Source: Nectonema munidae
Taxonomy: Eukaryota > Nematomorpha > Nectonematoida > Nectonematidae
Length of the DNA: 64,000 nucleotides
Assembly: GCA_030549495.1 (NCBI GenBank)
Contig: JAUIRK010000693.1
Location: 177,470 to 241,469 of the forward strand
Direction of reading: 5' to 3'
The notes under the pieces were generated by a model. That model was not told the origin of the DNA and searched no databases. It worked only from the letters and a program-made list of their open reading frames with translations. Both the position numbers and the translations under genes were made by a program. Shown here in pieces: positions 33,001 to 40,967 of this stretch. Numbering within the stretch: the first letter of the stretch is position 1; the number at the start of each line of letters is the position of its first letter.

Positions 33001-35958
33001 TCACATTTGGAGGTGTGTATGGTATTTGTTATAGGACAAACTTTAAAACACTGACTTTCCCATAGGATGGTTATCAAAATATATTTTATCCAGAATCAAC
33101 AAGTGTCCTTTTAAAATTATTGAATATTAGATTTGCATATATAATAATCAATACTCAAATTTGCAATAGAGTAAAGCTTTTATAATGGAAACATTTATTA
33201 AATTTTTTAATGAATATTTATGCAAAAATATGTAGCATATTCAGATTGAGTATAAAAATTTTCAACATTTTGATGCTTCAAACGTCATAAATCTAAAATC
33301 ATTGTATTATGATTGAAGAGGGGGAATAATAGTGCAATTCCACGTTTTTTCTGAGATATTTGCACTTAGTGAAATGCTTCGTTTCTCGAGATCAAGATTA
33401 ACCTCCAGGTAGTTGATTACTTTAGAGGTAAACAATATTGGATTTTTCTTTGTTGATTATGATGCCCCCTTCTTCTAGAAAAAGGATGAATTCAAGGGTG
33501 GCTTTGTTGCATGAATCTTGATCACAGGCTAGGAGAAGCATCCCGTCTATATAAACGAGTATTACCTTGATAGACACTCGCACAAAGTGAATCCCAGTTT
33601 CAGAAGGATGCGTTGCAATACAGCTCGTGATAAATTGCCTCCCATGTGAAATTTCTTGAATTGATATGTTTTTTGATTTTTTTGCGTTTGTAAAGGCAAA
33701 CAGACTTCTTTAAATTTTTGGTATCGTAGCTCTATGCTGTGTACAAAGTAAAAGTAAACCACAATACAACGGAACCCCAAGTCATAGAGATGGTGTCTCG
33801 AACAGAGTTTTGAAAAACTAAAGTTAGCAATGAATCTTACTCCCTTGTGCTTTTTCGGGACAAGGGAGACACTAGAGAGATGATTCTAGTATTGCTACTC
33901 TGTTCAACACTTCGCACGCTAACAATGTGGACACAACACAATAAATTCGTGCTTGTTCTTTTGAATTGGAATAAACTTTGAAAAAGAAGCAAACTTGTTA
34001 GGATTGATGATCTTAATCATAAAACTATTTTTGCGACTTTCGTAGATAATTTGTCTTTTATCAAAGGAGTGTCGTTCTTAGTGCATTTTGATGATGAAAA
34101 TTTGTGATGTGGCTGAAATTCTATCACGTCCTTTTCACAGTCAATTCAATAAATCCAGAGGGTCTAAATTCCATCGACTTTGATTGTTATTTTTATCATT
34201 ATTATCACTAACATTATTATTTTCCTCACCTGCTACAGCATCATTGTTTTCATCGTCAGGTGAGAGAGAACAATTTTTGAGCGATTCCAATTCCGCATCC
34301 TTATAAAATGCCGATGACGAGTGGGGGTTAACCGATACTTCAATAAATTAGGAGTGATGAGTATGTGTGATTTTAAACTGGCAGGCATAAATTGAAAAAG
34401 GTACTAAATGCTTCAGAATAATGCAGTGTATGATTGTTTGAACTTGCGTGTGTTCGTGTCCACTTGCATCTGAGTGATGATTACGAAACTGGCAGTTATA
34501 AATTTAAAAAGGCCTGATAAAGAAGTATTGTAACAAGATTGAAATCGTAACAAATTCCAATATTTATTATAACTTAGTTTTTTCATGTGTAATTTTGAAA
34601 TGTTACGTATCGTATGCTATAAGGAAGCCAAATTTTGCCAATACCCTCGCGACTCTAATTAAGGTCGCGACCCTGGCGTTGAAAACACAGATCTTCGCTT
34701 AAGACGCAACTGTGCTTTTGTTTTTACAGCAAAAATGAAGCCAAGAATACGCTTTTCTCAAGGTAATAGCATATTTAAAATTACGGAAAAATTCGAACAA
34801 AATGGAAGTGTCATTTTACTCAACCTGTTGGGCTCAATAAATCTGGGAATAATAAAAAAATGGCCAATGTTGATGCCAATTAACCCTTTCGTGACCAGTG
34901 TATCATATATGATACATAAACAATGTTACCTTCGTCTGCTTTTTCAAATATTTTTGTATATGATCTTCTGCTTTTTAATAAATATCGTCTTGTTTTTCTG
35001 GCCACGAAAGGGTTAAAACAAAAACAAAATCTTGAAAGATACCGGCGCCGATCTAATCTGTATAACACTAGATTTTTTTCCATTTTCTAAAAAATAAATA
35101 TTGAACAAAAAAAATAATGTGAAATTTTTTCAATATCTTAACCCGTTAACGACCAGAATAATCAGACGATATAAAATGTAAAGCAGAAGATGTGTATTAA
35201 AAAGCATTAATAAACGCAGATGATTTTATTAATGTAAAGTAGACATATGTCGACTATGGTCGAAAACAGGTTAATTAAAAATATTATTCCTGAAAATTTA
35301 CGAACAAGACGATATTTCTGATTATCGATTAGTTAGCGATTAATCGGTTCATCTCTAATTAAAACATTGTTAATAAACAATTTTAAATGACACTTTTTTT
35401 TAAATATCATATGAAGGATATTTATTTAGTGTTTGGTATTAAATTGATATTGGAAAAGACATTTTTTAGAAATTTTTTTATTATCAATATATTTTAAAAT
35501 TGAAACTTTTTACTTTGGTATAACCGAAATTATATTATAATAACCAACTTTATTCTAATGTATTTAATTTTGAATTAATTGCAAGTTACTTATGCCAGAG
35601 CTTTTTAAGAAATCTGTTGTGAGGAAATAACTCGTTTAGCCTTTATATACCCTTTTTAGAGGATTATTTAATGGGTGTGTGTAGAGTTGTGTAATGATCC
35701 TGAATGCATGCATCTCAACTTTACTGCTCAGAGCTCGATACACGCGTCTCAAATTGTGTCAAATCAAAACACTTCTATATACATTATTATCACTTGATAC
35801 AGAAGAATTTTTTTACTTGTCTTTTGCTTGATTACTTTTAGACTCTAACTATTTTTTTTATTTTTTCTAGATATCCGAGACACAGTAAATCGATCAATGT
35901 TGATCGCCAGAGATGTGGAAATTGCAACGGCGGAGTACTTTTTCTATTGCCTCAATAA
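17514..35958 (+). CDS. GCNA: GCNA, germ cell nuclear acidic SprT metallopeptidase
   Basis: Coding exons are 17514-18018, 19762-20888, 22459-22558, 25496-25668, 27069-27424 and 35871-35958. All junctions are GT-AG, phases agree, and the sum is 2349 nt (782 residues plus stop). Residues 1-~560 are low-complexity, Ser/Asp/Glu-rich and probably disordered, with an eight-Asp run at 47-54 and an acidic run at 304-318 followed directly by FIDIV. The SprT domain spans about 600-780: the HEICH zinc motif at 693-697, a third His at 711 (GHGPVWKKW), then a zinc ribbon with Cys 748, 751, 769 and 772 around RHSKSI. In animals GCNA is a germline nuclear protease acting on DNA-protein crosslinks. The acidic N-terminus separates it from Spartan. 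An HMG box, present in many GCNA proteins, is not seen. The introns are full of transposons. Confidence 0.93.
18019..19761 (+). other. GCNA intron 1
   Basis: AT-rich intron containing the repeat copy at 19060-19539. The acceptor is TTATTTAG at 19761. Short open frames at 19027-19466 belong to that repeat. Confidence 0.75.
19060..19539 (-). mobile_element. Nonautonomous repeat, copy 1 (hAT-like end)
   Basis: Read on the minus strand, it begins ATGGCCGGTGCTATGAATTG and contains CAATTAGAAATCTGATAG. It matches most of 38717-39310 on the plus strand. The related copy starts CAGGGCCGG, suggesting a hAT-type terminus. Its interior retains the TTAA that is occupied by a MITE in the other copy. Confidence 0.75.
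19762..20888 (+). CDS. GCNA: GCNA exon 2, acidic disordered region
   Basis: The 1127-nt exon starts with two bases completing a Gly codon, then EANFFNSTFLGNP. It is rich in Ser, Asp and Glu. It contains an acidic stretch directly followed by FIDIV, a plausible SUMO-interaction motif, then KEKKK. It ends at ENSAKK with the donor GTAGGG, phase 0. Confidence 0.88.
20889..22458 (+). other. GCNA intron 2
   Basis: AT-rich intron ending TTTTTCTTCAAG. A CAGTGTCATCC string near 21080 looks like a hAT terminus, but no partner end is convincing. Nothing else recognised. Confidence 0.6.
22459..22558 (+). CDS. GCNA: GCNA exon 3
   Basis: The 100-nt exon encodes SFPSSREQFTTPVRKIKNLV and continues to KPRVKYIK plus one base. 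The donor is GTATTT. It is basic and precedes the SprT domain. Both flanking phases fit. Confidence 0.85.
22559..25495 (+). other. GCNA intron 3
   Basis: The intron contains the hAT fossil at 23340-25045. A GC-richer patch at 23085-23205 repeats GGATA and CGGAT strings and may be part of that element's subterminal region. The acceptor is TTTGTGTAG. Confidence 0.7.
23340..25045 (-). pseudogene. BED-finger hAT transposase fossil
   Basis: Minus-strand pieces occur in transposase order. A BED-type finger-like piece lies near 25042-24900 (CMVC then RHLCTTTQK). A core segment has HVRFTSDIWTCSS (24610-24480), VRDGATNM and CSIHIIQLI (24374-24230). The hAT C-terminal dimerisation motif YMNTPASSVYSERFF followed by GKIFGRK lies at about 23550-23400. 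The pieces fall in several frames with stops, so it is dead. Terminal repeats were not identified with confidence. Confidence 0.8.
25496..25668 (+). CDS. GCNA: GCNA exon 4, start of SprT domain
   Basis: The 173-nt exon completes a Glu codon, then encodes YNSDYIEACTYLKSLHSD and RFNKLKHQICRNVYDIFNTW, the helical segment preceding the SprT catalytic core. It ends at FKSQ with the donor GTAAAC, phase 0. A minus-strand open frame over the same bases (25794-25441) is its shadow. Confidence 0.87.
26289..26500. mobile_element. hAT MITE
   Basis: The left end CAGTGTTTCTTAACTTTTTT pairs with the reversed right end CAGGGTTTCTGAACCAGTGG. Flanking 8-mers TGTTAAAG and GGTTAAAG match at 7 of 8 positions. 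The interior repeats CTCGCACCA-like strings. Confidence 0.82.
26570..27031. mobile_element. piggyBac-type MITE expanded by a minisatellite
   Basis: TTAA flanks both sides (26566-26569 and 27032-27035). The left end CCCGAACCACCGCAATAATC and the right end ATGTCGACTGTGATCG through AACAGG match the element at 35142-35270 at both ends, so this is the same family. Between the ends lie the 21-bp tandem array and ~110 bp of other sequence. Confidence 0.85.
26610..26897. repeat. 21-bp minisatellite, ~13.7 copies
   Basis: The unit is CAGACGATTTGTTTTTAAACG plus near-identical repeats: 11 consecutive perfect 21-mers from 26651 to 26881, a 20-nt variant copy before them, and a partial copy at the end. 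Because 21 is a multiple of three, several frames stay open on both strands; these are not genes. Confidence 0.97.
27069..27424 (+). CDS. GCNA: GCNA exon 5, SprT catalytic core
   Basis: The exon starts LPLDFEIKWLPRLTKTAGRC, a typical SprT strand plus TAG/C turn. It carries HEICHAATFLL (zinc-binding and catalytic HExxH), GHGPVWKKW (third zinc ligand), and the first zinc-ribbon pair CSEC. It ends two bases into an Ile codon with the donor GTAAGA. Confidence 0.95.
28272..30850 (+). mobile_element. piggyBac transposon, nearly intact
   Basis: TTAA flanks both ends (28268-28271 and 30851-30854). Termini are CCCAAATCATCCCA and, reversed from the right, CCCATATTAACCCA (11 of 14 identical). A ~20-bp motif TGTCAGTTTAAACTTACA occurs three times: near the left end (28287-28304), reversed just before the gene (about 28619-28637), and just after it (30701-30718). 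The whole element is 2.6 kb. Confidence 0.93.
28727..30480 (+). CDS. piggyBac transposase with one frameshift
   Basis: Two open frames, 28727-29431 and 29443-30480, cover one transposase. The N-terminus (MAEDTLCNVLDTLEE) is acidic. The DDD catalytic positions are all present: HICIDEAMVPYFG, ITADNFFSS and NMGGVDRLDQ, with YWPVFRYLLDL following. The C-terminus has the cysteine-rich domain (CAMKCGGR, CSKCNVGLHPDCF). The frame changes by one base at about 29405-29440, where AKVRPL runs to a stop while the other frame continues at LDNFHKQTH. Otherwise it looks whole (about 585 residues), so inactivation is probably recent or a sequencing slip. Confidence 0.93.
31264..31556. mobile_element. hAT MITE
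   Basis: The left end CAGGGATTCTTAACCTGTCG pairs with the reversed right end CAGGAGTTCTTAAACTTTAT. Flanking 8-mers ATCTAGGC and ATTTAGGC match at 7 of 8. It resembles Charlie-like hAT termini. Confidence 0.85.
31861..32012 (+). repeat. tRNA-derived SINE, copy 2
   Basis: The best-preserved copy: an A-box-like head GTGAGTAGGTTGGGTAGAGC, a perfect B box GGTTCGAATCC at 31916-31926, then the body with TAGTTCGATACAAGCGGC and TCTCGATGAAAACACCCCAA. The tail is CTTTACCTTTACCTT. The next element begins directly at the tail. Confidence 0.85.
32013..32962 (+). mobile_element. IS630/Tc1-type DNA transposon, broken
   Basis: Both ends are built from TTGTTGCATTYGATTACGTC-like 21-bp units in tandem (32013-32052; reversed at 32916-32962). 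The interior encodes a degraded DDE transposase: a helix-turn-helix part (LTLAELVNRVKRR, then CIDRCLRNFHFTIK), then FLFLDEADFSI, RTRNISLVAVM, VLVLDNARIHH and LPPYCPFL. These are the family's first D, second D and the PPYxP box. Frame changes near 32180 and stops (for example after the KRG and ARIHH segments) show it is dead. Confidence 0.85.
33390..34200 (-). mobile_element. Tyrosine-recombinase (DIRS-like) retroelement fossil
   Basis: Minus-strand frames over 33.4-33.9 kb show a reverse-transcriptase palm region with a YIDGMLLLA-type catalytic box and a following INKEK segment, as in the DIRS/Ngaro group. Only this part is recognisable. The element is old and broken in several places. No terminal repeats were seen. 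Confidence 0.55.
34884..35012. mobile_element. piggyBac-type MITE, 129 bp
   Basis: TTAA on both sides (34880-34883, 35013-35016) with inverted ends CCCTTTCGTGACCAG and CTGGCCACGAAAGGG. The interior has reversed GCAGACGA-like motifs (TTCGTCTGC, TCTTCTGC, ATCGTCTTG) and a palindromic ATCATATATGAT. Confidence 0.92.
35142..35270. mobile_element. piggyBac-type MITE, 129 bp
   Basis: TTAA flanks (35138-35141, 35271-35274). The left end is CCCGTTAACGACCAGAATAA, and the right part has ATGTCGACTATGGTCG ending AACAGG. Interior motifs CAGACGATAT, GCAGAAGATG and GCAGATGATT are present. It shares both ends with the minisatellite-bearing copy at 26570-27031. Confidence 0.9.
35671..35785 (+). repeat. SINE remnant, copy 3
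   Basis: GGGTGTGTGTAGAGTTG and GAGCTCGATACACGCG with TCAAAACACTTC follow the SINE body at 7939 and 31861, but the B box is lost. It lies ~85 bp before the last GCNA exon. Confidence 0.5.
35871..35958 (+). CDS. GCNA: GCNA exon 6, zinc ribbon and stop
   Basis: The exon supplies the last base of an Ile codon, then YPRHSKSINVDRQRCGNCNG to VLFLLPQ and TAA. RHSKSI and the CxxC pair are hallmarks of the SprT/GCNA zinc ribbon and complete the CSEC pair of exon 5 across an 8.4-kb intron. An AATAAA (35954-35959) overlaps the stop codon. Confidence 0.92.
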
Positions 35959-37640
35959 AAAGACTCAGGCGTTTCAGAAGTTGCCTTTTATTTTAAGGCT
36001 GTCTTAATCCTAATGTGATTTATTTATAAGTTCTGCTTTTATTTTTTATGATCTGTCACAATTATTTATATTTTTAGCATTTATTTTATAAAGTGATAAA
36101 CGGTCTTTGATTTTTTCTCGATATTTCAAAATCAATAAGATAACTAACTTCATTGCGATAGGCTACGGAGTCACAAATGTATATCGTGGTATATCATGGC
36201 TGTGAAACATTTGATAACTGACTCCGACACTTGATTGTCATCTCCAACCTGTATACTACGATGGTTCATCACCAACCTGTCAGTTCATATTTTGCTATAT
36301 GTAAGATTTGATATACCTCATTCGGGGAGACGATGTTACATAAGTTTAAATTTTTTCACGATATTAAATAATATATTTATCAAATAATCAAAATAAAATT
36401 CTGTAGTCAAAGAATCGAAAAATATCCTTTAAAAAATCAAAAAATATTAAACTTTCTGTTCATATTTTGCTAGATGTAAGATTTGATATACCTCATACGA
36501 TGTTATAAAAGTCATTACCTATATTTTTGCAATTTGCACGATTTTAAATAATATATTTGTCAAATAATCAAAATAAAATTCTGTAATCACAAAATCGAAA
36601 AATATTCTTTAAAAAATCATGATCATGAAGAACTGAAAAATTTCTGGATAAGCATAATTCAAAAAAAATCTTACTAACCGTAGGCAAACTGTTCATGTAC
36701 ATCTTACATCAAGCCAATAAAAGATGAATTTCATAGTCTCATCATATTTAATTTGCAAAAAAACGTAAACTTTGAGCTTGCTACTCCAGTGGCGTGCGTA
36801 ATTTAAAAAATTTCAAAAATCAAATAACTTAAAACTTCTGTGGTATGAAATATTTAAAAATAAGAAACTAACCATTTATTTGCTTGAAACAAAATAGTGG
36901 CAAGACAGGTCGTTGAATCTTTTATATGATTGAGTTGCTCAATAAGAAGTCTTTACTTTCTTTATCGTGGAAAATGGTTTCTTTTATTTAAGAAAAAATA
37001 ATTATTGTTATTAGCAACTTTTCACAGCTCCCCTTAAAAATGTCAAAACGCCTTCAAGGCGCTTCTACCCACTTTGGGGACCACTGTGCTATTCCAATCG
37101 AGTCCTCGGAAATAATTAAATCATTAAGAAGTTGAATGAGTATGGCTAACGAGTATTGAAAAGCTGACACGCTTATAAATGCTTAAAGCATACTTTGTTA
37201 AAACTTTGTTTTTGACTCAATTGGTATTTATGCAAAAACAAATTAAAAAACTTCACACTTTAAAAATGTTAAAACTAGCGTAAACATATTGCTGAATTTT
37301 GTTGAAAAGTAAACGTTTGACTCGAGAGATGTAAGCGTTAAAACAAAATCAACTCTACCTATTTGTGTTAATGGCATGAATTTGGAAAATATTTTACATT
37401 TAATTTAGTTTAAAAAACTTTTTTATTTATTAGTTGGTTGAATTATAAAAATGAAATATATATTGAAAATAATGAAAACTCTTAAAGTGGCCTGCTTTGA
37501 AAAACTTGAAACAAAAGGAAATATCAGCTGTCTTAAATCGTATTATGTCAATTTATGTATCCGTTTATAAATAGAAAAGCACTATTTTATCTGGCAGCAA
37601 AAATTCTTCAAATTAAAAAGTTATGAATAAGAATGAAATA
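35959..37640. other. GCNA downstream region
   Basis: It contains the tandem duplication at 36283-36620. The rest is AT-rich with no gene recognised. Confidence 0.5.
36283..36620. repeat. Tandem duplication, 175-bp unit
   Basis: Two adjacent copies begin GTTCATATTTTGCTA and share GATGTAAGATTTGATATACC, AAATAATCAAAATAAAATTC and TTTAAAAAATCA. The copies differ by several substitutions and a small length change. Confidence 0.85.
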
Positions 37641-37800
37641 AGAAAAAATATGGAAAGATGGGCTAAAAGAAAAACTCCAGGAGCTTGGGCTAGATGAAAA
37701 AGATGCACTCAACAGAAAATTGTGGAGAGAAAGGATCAAAGCCACCGACCCCCAACTAGGGGATAAGGTGTAGATGAAGAAGAAGAAGAAGAATAAGAAT
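37640..37800 (+). mobile_element. LINE 3' end fragment
   Basis: One frame reads KDGLKEKLQELGLDEKDAL and then RKLWRERIKATDPQLGDKV with a stop, resembling the C-terminus of non-LTR retrotransposon polyproteins. It is followed at once by a GAAGAAGAAG tail. This fits a 5'-truncated LINE; the clade is not determined. Confidence 0.6.
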
Positions 37801-38716
37801 GAAATGTAAAAATATTGAACTACGAAGAATAAAGAATGAATAGAATAATAAATATTATTGATAGAGTATGAGTCGAAATAGTCAAATTCTAAGGATGATT
37901 AGTTTGTTTACTAATCATCAAAAGAGTATGGATTGAGTAACATCACGTCTCTAACTTAGAGATGTATCAGATGTGAAATTTTTTGTATCCGTGGATGCGG
38001 TGTCAGAAATAATTTGTTTAGAGGATGCGGATATCAAAAGTGCCACTCTAAGCAAACGCAACTTTCATACTTCTTAAAAATTGAGAGAGAAGATGTCAAT
38101 GTACATCTGTTATCATAAAAATTTCGAAAAAAAATTATGTGGGATATAAAAAAAGAAAAATGTTTGAAAATTGGAGGTGTGGATGTTATTGCGGATGTTG
38201 AAACTTAAATGATTCACGGATGAGGATGTAAAAATTTTTGTGAAAGCGGATATCTGATATCTAACTATGAAGTGACATCTCTCTCTCTTCCTTACACAAA
38301 CTTATATAAGAGATATAAAAGAAGATAGCAGTAGAAAGCTTATATTATTTTATCATGCATCTACTCTGTGTCGATTTACACTCTCTTTTTTACAACATTT
38401 ACAGTATCCAGATATGATATTTGCGAAAGAAAACGACTTGTTTCTTCATCATCACAATGAATGTAATATTCACTACGGATAATATAGGCTTAGTCTTATA
38501 TGATTTTCCTATGAACTCTTTCTACTGTGATTTTAATATTCCCTGTCTTTATTCCAGATTCTATGGAATAAGAGCACGCGCCTTAGTTAGAACATTGAAT
38601 GAGGTATAGTATAGAGAATGAGTGGCTACTGATTAACCAATAAAATCTCATAATGAGTAGTCAATCAAACTTCAAAGTATAACTTATATTGCGACAAGTA
38701 GGATCCTAGGTACGGC
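37801..38716. other. Intergenic; degenerate GGATGCGGATATC repeats
   Basis: Around 37975-38265 strings such as ATCCGTGGATGCGG, GATGCGGATATC and GCGGATATCTGATATC recur, suggesting a decayed repeat element. No ends or genes could be defined. Confidence 0.4.
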
Positions 38717-39310
38717 AGGGCCGGTGCTTGGAATTGCGGGGTTCAATTAGAAATCTGATAGCGGCGCCATGACTTTACATAGTTAAATTTATGGGTGTTT
38801 AGATTTCAAACACAAACAAACTAAAAAATGGACATTTAAAGCCTGGTATAAAAAAGTTTAAAGGCAATATGGAAGCTTTTATTGCTTTACTTTTAACATT
38901 AAGAGAGGCAAATTAGGGAATTACATGCACTCTTTTAGAAAAAGACTCTTCTAGTTTTTTTATTGGCAAATCTTTCAAAATTCTTTTTTGAAAATTGAAG
39001 CTGTAGAAAAAACTTAGATGTTTAACCCATTTAAGACCAAGCAAAGCAGACGATATCTAAAAAAACGCAGACGATTTATATTCAAATTCATTGAAAAAAG
39101 CAGACGAAGATGAAATTACTTATGTTCCAAAATAGGAACATTGGTCGTAAATGGGTTAAAAAAGTAAAAAAAAATACTCCATATTTTTCCCAAATCGCAT
39201 TAAAAAGTGCAAAAAATTCGCCATTGCTAAGGGAGGTGACATAACGATAAATTTACTAAATTCATCATGCACAATAAATGAATATAATGGGAAAGATTAT
39301 CTCGTTTTAA
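38717..39310 (+). mobile_element. Nonautonomous repeat, copy 2 (hAT-like end)
   Basis: It starts CAGGGCCGGTGCTTGGAATT and matches the reverse complement of 19060-19539 over its length, including CAATTAGAAATCTGATAG and GACATAACGATAAATTTACT. It is interrupted by the TTAA MITE at 39026-39155. Target duplication not identified. Confidence 0.78.
39026..39155. mobile_element. piggyBac-type MITE nested in a repeat, 130 bp
   Basis: TTAA flanks (39022-39025, 39156-39159). The ends are CCCATTTAAGACCA and TGGTCGTAAATGGG. The interior has GCAGACGATATC, GCAGACGATTT and GCAGACGAAGATG. The related repeat copy at 19060-19539 shows the same point without the insertion. Confidence 0.93.
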
Positions 39311-39928
39311 GTAGTATTTTGTACCTCATAAACAGATAAACAGGCTTTAAACAGAAAAAGGCCTACAGGCAATCTATTAGTTATAGAAAACAAATTAGAT
39401 TATTTTATTCCTATAACTACTATTCTACCCCTACGAAAAATCAGAGAAAAAACAAGAATTTCAGCAAATTTTTGCGACTGTTGGATTTGAAAGAACACAA
39501 TGCGATACATGATGATTAAAAGCGAATTTTTAGTATTTCTTTATATTTTAATATTAAATATGTTTTGTTTCAAAAAAAGTTATCTTAAATGGCATTCTAT
39601 ATTCGTGGTGGTAACAAACGGTGTTTTCGTTAACCGGTTGATTTTGGAAAAATTTTGAGTGCATAGATATACGTAAGGTACAAAATGGTTCCCCAAAGAA
39701 ACGGAAAAATATCAACCCAATTTTATTAGAACATGTTTACAAGTGCCAGAACATGAAAATAAAGTTATTTAATTGCACAAGACATTGCATTGCAATAGCT
39801 TAAAAGTATTTATATATGTAAATCTATTATGATTTGCAAAAGGTTTCGTGAGTTGAATTGCAGTTCGGTTACGGTGAATTAGTGGGACTTGCTCATTCGT
39901 TAATTTTGAGCGAATGAAAATTAACTAC
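39311..39928. other. AT-rich, nothing recognised
   Basis: No coding or repeat structure could be defined. Confidence 0.4.
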
Positions 39929-40030
39929 CCTCATTTCCCATTCATTTTGAGCACACATGTCATGGACGATTGACAACGCAGCGTTCTCGACATACTCTTG
40001 TTCCAATTCGCTCTGCTTAGATTTCTTCAT
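39929..40030 (-). CDS. Possible first coding exon of an unrecognised gene
   Basis: On the minus strand an ATG at 40030 opens 34 codons (MKKSKQSELEQEYVENAAL, then SIVHDMCAQNEWEMR) that are richer in G and C than the surroundings and end exactly at a good donor, AGG/GTAGTT. The helical, charged sequence looks like real protein, but I do not recognise the family. No following exon was found. It lies downstream of the kinase gene on the same strand. Confidence 0.35.
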
Positions 40031-40967
40031 TTTTGAGGAACGCAACCAGTAGGAAACTTTAAAACAGTAATTAGTAAATGAGCATTTCTTCGATCAAATA
40101 GTACAGTTGATTACTCATTTATTGAGCTGGATGGGCCTCCATTCTTCTTATTTGCGTTCTTTTAACAACATGATACAGCTCCCATAGTTTCTCCAGGCAG
40201 TTTTTCGGAAGGGAATATGAATGGTTTCCAGGATACTACTGCCAACACGACTCCACATCGGATGGAATGTCAAAACATTCATATTACTCCGTTGAGAAGA
40301 AGATGGCTATAGCTTACTATTTTAAAATATTTGGTTTTGATTTTTTTTATTTGGTCAAATCCAATCATACACAAAATGGTATTGACATTTGACAGGACTG
40401 ACTATTTTGCCAATCGAAATCCGTTTTTATACATCCTTCAATTGTATGAAATGTCTTCAAAATGTTTTTTTATAATTAAAAATATTTGAGATGTTTTAAA
40501 CTTTTGATGTCCGGAATTTTAAAAAAGATACTTTTTTCCAAATTTTGTCATATGTGAATCCGTGATGTAAAAAGTAATGTTTGGGTGTAATTGAATATCT
40601 TTAGTTAAATAAAACTAAAAAGTTAGTTTGATTTTTATTATAGACTAATATAATGATTTTGCGGCTACTAGTATTTGTTGATATTAATCTGATAAGTCCT
40701 ATTCAGTTTTGCAGTTTTTGTAGTAATACATGCACAAAGATATAGTTAAACTAAGAAATTTCATGCAAAAGAATAAATGAAAAAACAAATTTAATGATGA
40801 AGAAAGGAGATTTTTAATCAAATCAAAGTTAAAAATGGCAAAAGAAAAAAAGTAAAATGCGCGCAAATCTTCTCTTTCACACTTCTTGTATTCAACTTTG
40901 CCTCTAAACAAGCAACAGAGATCGTGCCAAAGGTAGGTAGTTGGCTATTTTGCGTTTTCTACATCTT
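40031..40967. other. Kinase 3' flank
   Basis: A GC-richer patch at 40130-40320 has no open frame that I recognise. The rest is AT-rich. TTTATT at about 40634 could be a minus-strand polyadenylation signal for the kinase, but it is far and unproven. Confidence 0.35.

Larger units (their letters stand above)
27425..35870 (+). other. GCNA intron 5, 8.4 kb
   Basis: The largest GCNA intron contains piggyBac 28272-30850, hAT MITE 31264-31556, SINE 31861-32012, IS630/Tc1-type element 32013-32962, DIRS-like fossil 33390-34200, two TTAA MITEs and a SINE remnant 35671-35785. Gaps 27425-28267, 30855-31255 and 32963-33389 are AT-rich with nothing recognised. The acceptor is TTTTTTCTAG at 35870. Confidence 0.85.
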
